A stretch of DNA of 64,000 nucleotides from Stenotrophomonas rhizophila (GCF_001704155.1 NZ_CP016294.1:1981501-2045500); one strand, 5' to 3'; shown: positions 34,549-47,014, numbered from the stretch's first letter. Translations and numbers: made by a program. The notes: a model not told the origin generated them from the letters alone.

Positions 34549-37113
34549 TCAGCGGCGCGGCGGCAGGCGGCGGGCGAATTCGTCCGGGGACAGTCCGGGC
34601 GCGAACAGGAAGCCCTGGCCGACGGTGACCCCCATGCCGTGCAGGAAGCGGCGCTGCTCCTCCGATTCGATGCCTTCGGCGACCAGCCCCAGGCCCAGGC
34701 TGCGGGCGATGCCGCAAACGGCCTCGCACACCGCCACGTCCGAGCGGTTGCCGGGCACGCCCTCGACGAACATCTGGCTGAGCTTGAGCCCGTGGATGGG
34801 CAGCCGGCGCAGGTAATTGAGCGCGCTGTAGCCTTCGCCGAAATCGTCGATGGTCAGCAGCACCCCCATCTCGCGCAGCCGCGCGAAGGTCTGCAGGGTG
34901 TCGGGCGCGTCCTCGATCAATACCCGCTCGGTGAATTCCAGCTCCAGCGCGCTGCCGGGCAGGCCGTACTGGTCCAGCGCCTGGCGCACGTTGCGGGCCA
35001 GGTCCTCGCCGACGAACTGGCGGTAGGACACGTTCACCGCCACCCGCACGATGCCCAGGCCGTCGTCCTGCCACTGGCGTACCTGGCGGCAGGCCTCGTT
35101 GAGCACCCACAGCCCGATCCGCACGATGTCGCCGGTGCTTTCGGCGTGGCCGATGAAGATGTCCGGGCGCAGTTCGCCCAGCTGCGAGTTGCGCCAGCGG
35201 ATCAGCGCTTCGGCGGCCACCAGCTGGCCGGTATGCAGGTTCACCTGCGGCTGGTAGACCAGGTGGAACTCGTCGTCGTCCAGCGCGCGGTGCAGGCGGC
35301 TTTCGATCTGCAGCCGGTCGTGCTGGCGCTGCGCCAGCTCCGGGGAAAACACCTGCCAGCCGTTGCGGGTGCGCCGCTTGCAGTCATACATGGCGATGTC
35401 CGCGTTCTGGATCAACTGCTGCGGGCGCAGCCCGTCCTGCGGCGCGCGGGCGATGCCGATGCTGGTGGTGACCGAAAACTCGTCGCTGCCGAACCGGAAC
35501 GGGGTGGAGAAGGCGCGGGTGATCGCCTCGGCCAGGCGCTCGGGCTGGTCGGGCTGGTCGCGGGTATCGCACACCACCAGGAATTCGTCGCCGCCAAACC
35601 GCGCCACCAGCCCTTCGGTGCCGATCGCGGTGGAAATGCGCCGGGTGGCATCGATCAGCAGTTCATCACCGGCGTTGTGGCCGAGCAGGTCGTTGACGGT
35701 CTTGAAGCGGTCCAGGTCGATGTACAGAACGCCCACCTTGCAGTGGGTGGGGCTGCCCATGCGGGTGGCCAGGTCGGTGAGCACCGCATCGCGGTTCATG
35801 ATGCCGGTGAGCGGGTCGGTGCGGGCCTGGATGCGCAGGGTTTCCTCGGCATGCTTGCGCGAGGTGATGTCCTGCACGGTGCCGGCGATGCGCGCGGCAT
35901 TGACGTCGCCGGCCTCGGCCTCGCCGATCATGCGCACCCAGAACGAATGCCCGTCGCTGCGCTGGCCCTGCAGCTCCAGCTCGAAAGGTACCTGGCGGTC
36001 GATCACGTCCAGCAGCGCCTGCTGCAGCTGCGCGCGGTCGTCCAGGCGCAGGCAGTCCATCAGGTGCGCCATGTCCTGCAGCGGGAGCTCCTGGCCAAGA
36101 ATGCGCGCCGCTTCATCGGTGAGGTACAGGCGCTGCAGGCCACGGTCCCATTCCCAGCCGCCGATGTGGGCCAGCGACTGCGCGCGGTCGAACAGGGTGT
36201 TGTTGCGCTTGAGTTCGGTGATGTCGCTGAACAGCCCGAACACGTGATCGGGGCAGTCGCGTCCATTGCCGTACACCGGCACGTTGGTGGTGGAAATCCA
36301 GATCATTCGCCCACGTGGGCGGTGGTACAGGCCGACAATGGTGCTGCGGACAATGCGCCCGCGCAGCAGTGCTTCTGCTGCCGGCCACTGGTCGCGTGTG
36401 AGCGGATGGCCGTGTTCGTCCACGCTGATCCAGTCGTCCGGGCTCAGCATGGCGGCCAGGCTGCCGCCATTGCCCTGCGTGCCCAGGATGCGGTGCGCGG
36501 CCGGGTTGGCCGAGATCACGCGCAGGTCGCGGTCGAACAGGATCACGCCCTTGTCGATGGATTCCATCAGCAGCCGGTAGCGCGACTCGGCCTGCCAGCG
36601 GCTGCTCAGGTCGCGCGCCACCGCCACGATGCAGTGCTCGCCCTGGTGCTCGAAGCCGGCCGAATGCACTTCCACCGGGAAGCGGCTGCCGTCACCGCGC
36701 ATGTTGGTGACTTCGATGACGTAGGTTTCGCCCCGGCGCAGTGCTTCCCAGACCGGATCAAGATGATCGCTGGGCAGGTCCGGATTCAGCAGCTCGATCG
36801 GCTGGCCGATGATGTCTTCGCGGGCCCGGCCATAGGCGCGGATGCCGGCCCTGTTGAGATCCAGCACCACGCCGGATTCGCTGAGGATGCTGACCGGATC
36901 AGGTACCGCATCAAACAGTGCCGCGTAGCGGCGCAGCGCCAGCTGGCGGTCGTCCATCGCTTCCTGCAGCGCCTGCTGCACATCGCGCAGCAGGGCATGC
37001 AGGTCGTCGCCGGGCGGCTGCGCCAGCGCCTCTTCCAGGGCCGCCAGCGCGTCGACGTGCCCGGTGAGGTGATCACCGACCGCTGCATCCGTGCGCGGGC
37101 GGCGTCGGCTCAT
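34549..37113 (-). CDS. PAS-PAS-PAS-GGDEF-EAL cyclic-di-GMP enzyme
   Basis: 854-residue soluble signalling protein with no clear membrane segment. Three PAS-like sensor regions occupy residues about 60-180, 185-310 and 315-430. A GGDEF domain with an intact ARFGGDEF follows near residue 535, then an EAL domain from about 600. EAL motifs EALIRW, NVSYRQF, ELEFTERVL, DDFGEGYSALNYL and VAEGIESEEQ are present, but the usual LKIDR segment reads LKLSQMF, losing the Asp. It therefore looks able to make c-di-GMP and possibly to degrade it. The ATG overlaps the HMG-CoA lyase stop by 4 bases (ATGA), so synthesis is coupled to a leucine-catabolic gene. Confidence 0.92.
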   Translation of the reverse strand: MSRRRPRTDAAVGDHLTGHVDALAALEEALAQPPGDDLHALLRDVQQALQEAMDDRQLALRRYAALFDAVPDPVSILSESGVVLDLNRAGIRAYGRAREDIIGQPIELLNPDLPSDHLDPVWEALRRGETYVIEVTNMRGDGSRFPVEVHSAGFEHQGEHCIVAVARDLSSRWQAESRYRLLMESIDKGVILFDRDLRVISANPAAHRILGTQGNGGSLAAMLSPDDWISVDEHGHPLTRDQWPAAEALLRGRIVRSTIVGLYHRPRGRMIWISTTNVPVYGNGRDCPDHVFGLFSDITELKRNNTLFDRAQSLAHIGGWEWDRGLQRLYLTDEAARILGQELPLQDMAHLMDCLRLDDRAQLQQALLDVIDRQVPFELELQGQRSDGHSFWVRMIGEAEAGDVNAARIAGTVQDITSRKHAEETLRIQARTDPLTGIMNRDAVLTDLATRMGSPTHCKVGVLYIDLDRFKTVNDLLGHNAGDELLIDATRRISTAIGTEGLVARFGGDEFLVVCDTRDQPDQPERLAEAITRAFSTPFRFGSDEFSVTTSIGIARAPQDGLRPQQLIQNADIAMYDCKRRTRNGWQVFSPELAQRQHDRLQIESRLHRALDDDEFHLVYQPQVNLHTGQLVAAEALIRWRNSQLGELRPDIFIGHAESTGDIVRIGLWVLNEACRQVRQWQDDGLGIVRVAVNVSYRQFVGEDLARNVRQALDQYGLPGSALELEFTERVLIEDAPDTLQTFARLREMGVLLTIDDFGEGYSALNYLRRLPIHGLKLSQMFVEGVPGNRSDVAVCEAVCGIARSLGLGLVAEGIESEEQRRFLHGMGVTVGQGFLFAPGLSPDEFARRLPPRR

Positions 37114-38018
37114 GTCGCGGCCAGGGCCCTGCCGGCCTTGCTGCCGGTTTCGCGGCCGAGCCGTGCGGCCAGCCAGCGGCCGGTGGCGGCCAGCGCCGGC
37201 AGATCGATGCCGGTGCGCATGCCGATGCCATGCAGCAGGTACACCACGTCTTCGCTGGCCACGTTGCCGCTGGCACCCTTGGCATAAGGGCAGCCGCCGG
37301 CACCGGACACGGCCGAATCGACCACGCGCACGCCTTCCTCCAGGCATGCATCGATGTTGGCCAGCGCCTGGCCGTAGGTATCGTGGAAATGCACGGCCAG
37401 GGCCGGCATCGGCACTTCGCTGGCCACCGCGCGCAGCATGGCGCGGGCCTTGCGCGGCGTGCCGACGCCAATGGTGTCGCCCAGCGAAATTTCGTAACAG
37501 CCCATGTCGTGCAGCGCGCGTGCAACGCGCACCACTTCGCTGACGGCGACCTCGCCCTGGTAAGGGCAGCCGAGCACGGTGGACACGTAGCCGCGCACTT
37601 TCACTCCGTCGACGCGGGCGCGCTCGAGGATCGGTGCGAAGCGCGCCAGCGATTCGTCGATGCCGGCATTGGTGTTGGTGCGGTTGAAGGTTTCCGAGGC
37701 CGCGGTGAACACCGCTACTTCCTCCACGCCCACCGCGCGGGCACGGTCGTAGCCCTGCTCGTTGGGTACCAGCACCGGGTAGGCGATACCCGGGCGGCGT
37801 TCGATGCCGGCATAGACCTCGGCCGCATCGGCCAGCTGCGGTACCCAGCGCGGGCTGACGAAACTGGTGGCTTCGATGGTGCGCAGGCCGGTCAGCGAGA
37901 GCTGGCGGATCAGCTCGATCTTGTCGGCGGTGGCCACCGGCTGGGCTTCGTTCTGCAGTCCGTCGCGCGGACCGACTTCGACGATGCGTACGAAATCATC
38001 CATGCCGATGCTCCCCAT
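37110..38018 (-). CDS. Hydroxymethylglutaryl-CoA lyase
   Basis: Cleaves HMG-CoA to acetoacetate and acetyl-CoA, the last step of leucine degradation. 302 residues, the usual size. VEVGPRDGLQNE, SFVSPRWVPQL, GDTIGVGTP and the catalytic-loop signature GAGGCPYAKGASGNVASED are all present; metal ligands lie in VHFHDTYGQAL. An internal ATG at 38003 gives 297 residues and is an alternative start. The lyase lies 161 bases downstream of the enoyl-CoA hydratase and overlaps the GGDEF/EAL gene. Confidence 0.95.
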   Translation of the reverse strand: MGSIGMDDFVRIVEVGPRDGLQNEAQPVATADKIELIRQLSLTGLRTIEATSFVSPRWVPQLADAAEVYAGIERRPGIAYPVLVPNEQGYDRARAVGVEEVAVFTAASETFNRTNTNAGIDESLARFAPILERARVDGVKVRGYVSTVLGCPYQGEVAVSEVVRVARALHDMGCYEISLGDTIGVGTPRKARAMLRAVASEVPMPALAVHFHDTYGQALANIDACLEEGVRVVDSAVSGAGGCPYAKGASGNVASEDVVYLLHGIGMRTGIDLPALAATGRWLAARLGRETGSKAGRALAAT

Positions 38019-38179
38019 GGGAGGGAAGACGCACAGCCTGCAGTGGACGGGTGGGGGATGGAGTCACGAACGTTCCTGGCGAAGTGGAGCGACCCAGGTT
38101 TCCCTGTGGGCCATGAAAGGGGGATACGCGGGATGGGCGGCAAAGCGGCCAGCCCGCGGGTGCGTGGGCCCGGGGCCCT

Positions 38180-38968
38180 TCAGTCCTGGGTAACCCAATG
38201 GGGCGCGCGCTTGTCCAGGAAAGCGCCGAGACCCTCCTGGCCTTCCTCGGACACCCGCAGGCGGGCGATCAGGGCGGCATTGTCGCGGTCGGTTGCGTCG
38301 CGGTCGCGCCCAAGGCTGACCCGGCGCACCAGTTCCTTGGCCGACGAAGAGGCGATCGGGCCGGCCTTGTCGAGCAGGCCCAGCTGGCGCTGGACCGCTT
38401 CGTCGATCCGTTCAGGTTCGATCAGCTGGTGGACCAGGCCGATGCGCAGGGCGGTGTCGGCGTCGAAATGCTCGCCGGTGGCGAACCAGCGCCGCGCCTG
38501 GCGCGGGCCGATCGCATCGATCACATAAGGCGAGATCACCGCCGGCAGCAGGCCCAGCCGGCTTTCGGTCAGGCCGAAGCGGGCGGTGGTGCTGGCAATG
38601 GCGATATCGCAGCAGGCCACCAGGCCGACCCCGCCGCCGAACGCCGCCCCGTGCACGCGGGCGATGGTCGGCTTGGGCAGCTCATCCAGGGTGCGCATCA
38701 GCCGGGCCAGCGCCAGCGAATCCTGCCGGTTGTCCTCCTCGCTGGCCGCAGCCATGCCGCGCATCCACTGCATGTCCGCGCCGGCCGAGAAAGAAGCCCC
38801 GGTGGCGGCCAGCACCACCGCGCGGACCTGCGCGTCGCGGCCGGCCGCTTCCAGCGCGGCGGTGAGCTGCGCGATCAGCCCGGCGTCGAAGGCGTTGTGC
38901 AGGGTAGGGCGGTTCAGCCACAGGGTCAGCACGGCCGCGCTGCGTTCAATTCGTAAAGCGTCACTCAT
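38180..38968 (-). CDS. Enoyl-CoA hydratase, probably methylglutaconyl-CoA hydratase
   Basis: 262-residue crotonase-fold enzyme. CoA-site block ATGASFSAGADMQWMRGM lies near residue 58 and the oxyanion/catalytic block HGAAFGGGVGLVACCDIAIA near residue 107, with the Glu in LTESRLGLLPAVIS. Being beside HMG-CoA lyase, it is most likely the methylglutaconyl-CoA hydratase of leucine degradation (LiuC/AtuE type). The remaining liu genes are outside the window or elsewhere. A perfect 14-bp palindrome and a TATGAT box sit just upstream. Confidence 0.88.
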   Translation of the reverse strand: MSDALRIERSAAVLTLWLNRPTLHNAFDAGLIAQLTAALEAAGRDAQVRAVVLAATGASFSAGADMQWMRGMAAASEEDNRQDSLALARLMRTLDELPKPTIARVHGAAFGGGVGLVACCDIAIASTTARFGLTESRLGLLPAVISPYVIDAIGPRQARRWFATGEHFDADTALRIGLVHQLIEPERIDEAVQRQLGLLDKAGPIASSSAKELVRRVSLGRDRDATDRDNAALIARLRVSEEGQEGLGAFLDKRAPHWVTQD

Positions 38969-38986
38969 CGGGGGCCTGCGCCTGCT

Positions 38987-39000
38987 CCATACATGTATGG
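38987..39000. promoter_or_regulatory. Palindromic operator candidate upstream of the hydratase operon
   Basis: CCATACATGTATGG is a perfect 14-bp palindrome 18 bases upstream of the hydratase start and directly downstream of TATGAT (39001-39006 on the minus strand), a -10-like box. A repressor bound there would cover the transcription start. Confidence 0.5.
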
Positions 39001-39006
39001 ATCATA
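39001..39006 (-). promoter_or_regulatory. -10-like element of the hydratase operon
   Basis: TATGAT on the minus strand, 32 bases before the hydratase start codon. No convincing -35 was found. Confidence 0.35.
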
Positions 39007-39050
39007 GCGGCCCATGCGGCCCGGGCCATGACGCGGCGCGGCGATGCTAG

Positions 39051-39070
39051 AATTGATAACCATTCTTATC
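39051..39070 (+). promoter_or_regulatory. Fur box of feoAB
   Basis: AATTGATAACCATTCTTATC contains the dyad GATAA-N6-TTATC, a good partial match to the 19-bp Fur consensus. It lies 16 bases before the GTG of feoA and overlaps a TAGAAT -10-like box (39048-39053), so iron-bound Fur would block the promoter. Confidence 0.75.
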
Positions 39071-39085
39071 GACCGAAGGCGACCT

Positions 39086-39340
39086 GTGACGTTGTCCGAT
39101 CTGCCGCTGCACGGCTCCGCTCTGGTGGAATCGGTGCGCGACCTCCATGCAAACGACGCCATCGCCCGTCGGCTCAGGGAACTGGGCTTCGTCAAGGGTG
39201 AAGATGTGCGTCTGGTAGCCCGTGGTCCCATCGGCGGCGAACCGCTGCTGGTGCAGGTCGGGTTCACCCGTTTCGCCCTGCGGATTTCCGAAGCCAGGCG
39301 CATCGACATCACTGCCGTTGCAGATGGAGCGGCCGCATGA
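39086..39340 (+). CDS. feoA: Ferrous iron transport protein FeoA
   Basis: 84-residue SH3-like partner of FeoB. GTG 39086 is chosen because the only ATG (39044) lies upstream of the Fur box and would put the operator inside the gene; GTG is preceded by GAAGGCG and gives the usual opening VTLSDLPLHGSALVESV. FeoA family words RRLRELGFVKGEDVRLVARGP and GGEPLLVQVG are visible. Stop overlaps the feoB start by 4 bases. Confidence 0.92.
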   Translation: MTLSDLPLHGSALVESVRDLHANDAIARRLRELGFVKGEDVRLVARGPIGGEPLLVQVGFTRFALRISEARRIDITAVADGAAA

Positions 39341-41193
39341 GCGCCGCCACCCTGCGCATTGCCCTGGTCGGCAACCCCAACAGCGGCAAGACCGCGCTGT
39401 TCAACCAGCTCACCGGCAGCCGCCAGAAGGTCGCCAACTACACCGGCGTGACCGTGGAGCGCAAGGAAGGCCGCCTGCGCGCGCCATCTGGCCGTGAATT
39501 CGCCGTGCTCGACCTGCCAGGCGCCTACAGCCTGCAGCCGGCCAGCCTGGACGAAGCAATCACCCGCGACCTGTGCCGGGGCTTCTACCCGGGCGAGGCC
39601 GCGCCCGACGTGCTGCTGTGCGTGATCGACGCCACCAACCTGCGCCTGCACCTGCGCTTCGCGCTGGAACTGCGCGAGCTGGGCAAGCCGATGATCGTGG
39701 CGCTGAACATGGTGGATGCGGCCGAGCGCCGTGGCATCAAGATCGACGTGCCGGCGCTGGAGCAGGCCCTGGGCGTGCCCGTGGTGGAAACCGTGGCCGT
39801 GCGCCGCAACGGCGCCCAGGCGCTGGTCGAACGCCTGGATGCGATGGTGCCGCACCTGGATGCCCCGCTGGTGGCGGCAGTCGCCGGCGAAGCGGACTAC
39901 CACGCCCAGGTGCGCGGCATCCTCGCCGCCGCGGTCAGCATGCCCACCCGCACTGCGAAGATCGACGACGCACTGGACCGCTGGCTGCTGCACCCGGTGT
40001 TCGGGTTGATGACCCTGATCGTGGTGATGTTCCTGATCTTCCAGGCGGTTTTCGCCTGGGCCACGCCGATGATGGACGGCATCGAGGCCGGCTTCGGCTG
40101 GCTGGGCGAGGTGGTGGGCGCCAACCTTCCGCCCGGCCCGCTGACCAGCCTGCTCACCGACGGCATCATCGCCGGCGTGGGCGGGGTGGTGGTGTTCCTG
40201 CCGCAGATCCTGATCCTGTTCGCATTCATCCTGGCCCTGGAAGAGTCGGGCTACCTCCCGCGTGCCGCGTTCCTGCTCGACCGCATGATGGCCTCGGCCG
40301 GCCTGTCGGGCCGTTCGTTCATCCCACTGCTGTCCAGCTTCGCCTGCGCGGTGCCCGGCATCATGGCCACCCGCAGCATCCAGGACCCGCGCGACCGCCT
40401 CGCCACCATCCTGGTCGCCCCGCTGATGACCTGCTCGGCACGCCTGCCGGTCTACGCCCTGCTGATCGGCGCGTTCATCCCGCAGAAGACCCTGTGGGGC
40501 TTCGTCAGCCAGCAGGGCCTGATCCTGTTCGCCCTGTACGCGGCCGGCATCTTCAGCGCACTGGCGATGTCGTGGGTGATGAAGAAGTGGCGCCGCGACA
40601 AGAGCGAACACCCGCTGATGCTTGAACTGCCGTCCTACCGCATTCCGCACCCGCGCGACCTGGCCGTGGGCCTGTACGAGCGCGGCATGATCTTCCTCAA
40701 GCGCGTGGGCGGCATCATCCTCTCGCTGACCATCCTGCTGTGGGTGCTGCTGTCGTTCCCGGGTGCCCCCGAAAACGCGACCATGCCGGCCATCGATTAC
40801 AGCTTCGCTGGCCAGATCGGCCATGCCATGGCCGTGTTCTTCGCCCCGCTGGGCTTCAACTGGCAGATCTGCATCGCACTGATCCCCGGCATGGGCGCCC
40901 GCGAAGTGGCTGTGTCCTCGCTCGCCACCATCTACGCCCTGTCCGCCGCCGACGATGACGCCGCCATCCAGGCCCTGACCCCGGTGGTCGCCAACGGCTG
41001 GTCGCTGGCCACCGGCCTGTCCCTGCTGGTGTGGTTCATCTACGCCCCGATGTGCATCTCCACCCTGGCCACCATCAAGCGCGAAACCAACTCCTGGAAG
41101 CAGGTCGGCTTTGCCACCTTCTACCTGTTCGCGGCCGCCTACGTCGCCGCGCTGGTCACCTACCAGGTGACCGTGGCCCTGGGCGGCGGCTGA
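39337..41193 (+). CDS. feoB: Ferrous iron transporter FeoB
   Basis: 618-residue inner-membrane Fe(II) transporter. The N-terminal G domain has G1 GNPNSGKT (residues 12-19), switch regions around GVTVERKEG, G3 DLPGAYSL and G4 NMVD. The membrane part follows with two Gate regions (PRAAFLLDRMMASAGLSG, CAVPGIMATRSI and MGAREVAVSSLATIYAL). It is shorter than E. coli FeoB (773), as is common in this group. Translationally coupled to feoA and to the next small gene. Probably Fur-regulated. Confidence 0.96.
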   Translation: MSAATLRIALVGNPNSGKTALFNQLTGSRQKVANYTGVTVERKEGRLRAPSGREFAVLDLPGAYSLQPASLDEAITRDLCRGFYPGEAAPDVLLCVIDATNLRLHLRFALELRELGKPMIVALNMVDAAERRGIKIDVPALEQALGVPVVETVAVRRNGAQALVERLDAMVPHLDAPLVAAVAGEADYHAQVRGILAAAVSMPTRTAKIDDALDRWLLHPVFGLMTLIVVMFLIFQAVFAWATPMMDGIEAGFGWLGEVVGANLPPGPLTSLLTDGIIAGVGGVVVFLPQILILFAFILALEESGYLPRAAFLLDRMMASAGLSGRSFIPLLSSFACAVPGIMATRSIQDPRDRLATILVAPLMTCSARLPVYALLIGAFIPQKTLWGFVSQQGLILFALYAAGIFSALAMSWVMKKWRRDKSEHPLMLELPSYRIPHPRDLAVGLYERGMIFLKRVGGIILSLTILLWVLLSFPGAPENATMPAIDYSFAGQIGHAMAVFFAPLGFNWQICIALIPGMGAREVAVSSLATIYALSAADDDAAIQALTPVVANGWSLATGLSLLVWFIYAPMCISTLATIKRETNSWKQVGFATFYLFAAAYVAALVTYQVTVALGGG

Positions 41194-41447
41194 TGAGCAC
41201 CGGCCTGCTCCTGCAGTACATCGTGGTCGCGCTGATCGTCCTGATCAGCGCCTGGGTAGTGCTGAAGAAGCAGTTCCCCGGCACCGTGCGCAAAGCGCGC
41301 GGCGCGCTAGCGCTCGGGCTGATCAAACCCCAGCGCGCCACCTGGCTGCAGGCACTGGGCCGCCGCATAGCACCGCCGGCCACCGGCGGTGGCAGCGCCT
41401 GTGGTGGTTGCGACAGTTGTGGCCCGACACCGCCAAAGCAGCATTGA
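41193..41447 (+). CDS. Small membrane protein with Cys motif, third gene of the feo operon
   Basis: 84 residues: one N-terminal transmembrane segment (LLLQYIVVALIVLISAWVVL), a basic middle, and a C-terminal SACGGCDSCG, four closely spaced cysteines suitable for binding iron or a cluster. It resembles the DUF6587 family by position and pattern, but I did not recognise a known function. The ATG overlaps the feoB stop by one base (TGATG), so it replaces FeoC in this operon. It may assist Fe(II) transfer; that is a guess. Confidence 0.75.
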   Translation: MSTGLLLQYIVVALIVLISAWVVLKKQFPGTVRKARGALALGLIKPQRATWLQALGRRIAPPATGGGSACGGCDSCGPTPPKQH

Positions 41448-41494
41448 TTGCTAGGGGCTCTACGCTCTTGCTCTCCGTCACCGAAAACCTGTAG

Positions 41495-41570
41495 AGGGCG
41501 GCGTCCCCCGCGGGCCTGCCCCGGACCCGCCCTGCCAGACGGCAACGCAGAGCCGACGCTTTTGATGTTG
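41495..41570. repeat. Remnant of the cloverleaf-like repeat
   Basis: Outer stem AGGGCGG (41495-41501) / CCGCCCT (41527-41533) and inner GTCC/GGAC enclose a short loop. The words GGCGTCCCCCGC and GCAGAGCCGACGCT match the right half and flank of the copy at 22799-22896 (GGCGTCCCCCGC, GCAGAGCCAACGCT). It lies between the feo operon and dapB and looks like a deletion derivative. Confidence 0.5.
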
Positions 41571-41621
41571 ACGTTGATGTTGGCGATTGCCCAATCCAAG
41601 CCCATTCGCTAGCCTGCGGGC

Positions 41622-42350
41622 ATGACTACTCCCCCGATCCGTTTGCTCATCCACGGTGCGTCCGGCCGCATGGGCCAGGCCCTGCTGCGCCTGGCTGCCG
41701 AACGCGACGACCTGCAGGTCGTGGCCGCCGTCACCCGCCGCTCGCCCGCCCAGCGCGTGGTCGACGGCGTCCCGCATTTCGCCGCCAGTGAACTCCACGG
41801 CGCGCCCCAGTTCGACGTCGCCATCGACTTCAGCCTGCCCGAAGGCTTCGATCCCGTGCTGGCCCTGTGTGTCGAGCGCGGCGCAGGCCTCGTCTCCGGC
41901 ACCACCGGCATCAGCGAAACCCAGCGCCAGGCCCTGATCCAGGCCGCCACCCGGATCCCGCTCGTGTGGGCCTCCAACTTCAGCCTCGGCGTGGCCGTGC
42001 TCGATGAACTGGTCGAACGTGCCGCCGCCGCCTTGGCCGGCTGGGACTGCGACATCGTCGAATCCCACCACGTCCACAAACAGGACGCCCCCTCCGGCAC
42101 CGCACTCACCCTCGGCGCCGCCGCCCAGAAGAGCGGCGCCCAGCCGCACTACGCCAGCCTGCGCGCCGGCGATATCGTCGGCGAACACCTCGTCCAGTTC
42201 ACCGGCCTCGGCGAGCGCATCGAACTGACCCACCGCGCCACCAACCGCGACATCTTCGCCCGTGGCGCCCTGTTCGCCGCCGTGCAGCTGAACGGGCGCG
42301 CCCCCGCCAGCTACCGCGTGCGCGACCTGCTCGCCGCCAGCGCAACCTGA
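41622..42350 (+). CDS. dapB: 4-hydroxy-tetrahydrodipicolinate reductase DapB
   Basis: Second step of the diaminopimelate/lysine pathway. 242 residues, slightly short for the family (about 250-270). NAD(P) motif LLIHGASGRMGQALLRLA, SGTTGIS, and the catalytic signature ESHHVHKQDAPSGTAL are intact. ATG 41622 follows a GGGC-rich leader. It is separated from carA by 226 bases with a hairpin, so it is probably a separate transcript. Confidence 0.96.
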   Translation: MTTPPIRLLIHGASGRMGQALLRLAAERDDLQVVAAVTRRSPAQRVVDGVPHFAASELHGAPQFDVAIDFSLPEGFDPVLALCVERGAGLVSGTTGISETQRQALIQAATRIPLVWASNFSLGVAVLDELVERAAAALAGWDCDIVESHHVHKQDAPSGTALTLGAAAQKSGAQPHYASLRAGDIVGEHLVQFTGLGERIELTHRATNRDIFARGALFAAVQLNGRAPASYRVRDLLAASAT

Positions 42351-42359
42351 ACGCGTACA

Positions 42360-42389
42360 CCGGCCACGCCTGAACCCCAGGGTGGCCGG
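42360..42389 (+). terminator. Hairpin after dapB, possible terminator
   Basis: CCGGCCAC-(14 nt)-GTGGCCGG, an 8-bp perfect stem 9 bases beyond the dapB stop. It has no T-run, so it may be a Rho-assisted or stabilising stem. Confidence 0.4.
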
Positions 42390-42576
42390 ACGCTCCCGTA
42401 CGCTGCCCATTGCAAGCAAACGCTGGCGTTGGAGGGGGGTTGCCTTTACAATTCCCGCTCGCCGAATCACGACAGCCGGACCGGTCCCGCACCGCAGTCC
42501 GCGCTTTTTTGCAACCGCTTTTCCGTGAAGCGTGGCGTGACTTCGGTGACCCCTCGGTAGCCAAAGTGAGATTCCC

Positions 42577-43707
42577 GTGACCCAAGCCGCAATCCTCGTC
42601 CTCGAAGACGGCACCGTATTCGAGGGCGAATCCGTAGGCGCGCCCGGCCTGTCCGTCGGTGAGGTGGTGTTCAACACCGCCATGACCGGTTACCAGGAAG
42701 TGCTGACTGATCCCTCCTACGCCCGGCAGATGGTCACGCTGACCTACCCGCATATCGGCAATACCGGCCTTACCGACCAGGACGACGAAGCCCACAAAGT
42801 GTGGTCGGCGGGCCTGATCGTGCGCGACGTGCCGCGCCGTCCCAGCAACTGGCGCAGCCAGGTCTCGCTGCAGGACTGGCTGCTGCAGCGTGGCGTGGTT
42901 GCCATTTCCGGCATCGACACCCGCAAGCTCACCCGCATCCTGCGCGAGCGCGGCGCGCAGAACGGCGCGCTGATGGCCGGTGACGACATCAACGTCGACA
43001 TCGCCCTGGAAGCCGCACGCAAGTTCCCCGGCCTGAAGGGCATGGACCTGGCCAAGGTGACCAGCACCGACAAGGCCTACAGCTGGAACGAGGGCCAGCT
43101 CGACCTGGATTCCAACACGTTCGTCAGCGCCGCCCCGCAGTACAAGGTGGTGGCCTATGACTTCGGCGCCAAGCTCAACATCCTGCGCATGCTTGCCGAG
43201 CGCGGCTGCGACATCACCGTGGTACCGGCCCAGACCCCGGCTGCCGAAGTGCTGGCGATGAATCCCGATGGCGTGTTCCTGTCCAACGGCCCGGGCGACC
43301 CGGAACCGTGCGACTACGCCATCGAAGCGATCAAGGTGTTCCTGGACAGGAAGGTGCCGGTGTTCGGCATCTGCCTGGGCCACCAGCTGCTGGCGCTGGC
43401 CTCCGGCGCCAAGACCGTCAAGATGGGCCACGGCCACCACGGTGCCAACCACCCGGTGCAGGACCTGGACGACGGCCGCGTGATGATCACCTCGCAGAAC
43501 CACGGCTTCGCGGTGGATGAAGCCACGCTGCCGGCCACCCTGCGCGTGACCCACCGCTCGCTGTTCGACGGCACCAACCAGGGCATCGCCCGCACCGACG
43601 TGCCGGCGTTCTCCTTCCAGGGCCACCCCGAAGCCTCGCCGGGCCCACACGACGTCAGCCCGCTGTTCGACCGCTTCATCACCCTGATGGCGCAGGCCAA
43701 GGCCTGA
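42577..43707 (+). CDS. carA: Carbamoyl-phosphate synthase small subunit CarA
   Basis: 376-residue glutaminase subunit that feeds ammonia to CarB for carbamoyl phosphate (pyrimidines and arginine). The N-terminal CPSase domain has [21 protein letters not shown]. The class-I amidotransferase domain has the nucleophile in [12 protein letters not shown] and the His/Glu in [13 protein letters not shown] 42577 is conventional. A leader of 226 bases upstream contains GC hairpins and a TTTACAATTCCC promoter-like sequence (42444-42455). Confidence 0.97.
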   Translation: MTQAAILVLEDGTVFEGESVGAPGLSVGEVVFNTAMTGYQEVLTDPSYARQMVTLTYPHIGNTGLTDQDDEAHKVWSAGLIVRDVPRRPSNWRSQVSLQDWLLQRGVVAISGIDTRKLTRILRERGAQNGALMAGDDINVDIALEAARKFPGLKGMDLAKVTSTDKAYSWNEGQLDLDSNTFVSAAPQYKVVAYDFGAKLNILRMLAERGCDITVVPAQTPAAEVLAMNPDGVFLSNGPGDPEPCDYAIEAIKVFLDRKVPVFGICLGHQLLALASGAKTVKMGHGHHGANHPVQDLDDGRVMITSQNHGFAVDEATLPATLRVTHRSLFDGTNQGIARTDVPAFSFQGHPEASPGPHDVSPLFDRFITLMAQAKA

Positions 43708-43775
43708 TTCGAGACGCCGCTGCCTTCGGCGCGGCGCTGCGACCCCTGACACGCTGTACTGACTTAGAGAAGACA

Positions 43776-47014
<3,239 letters not shown>

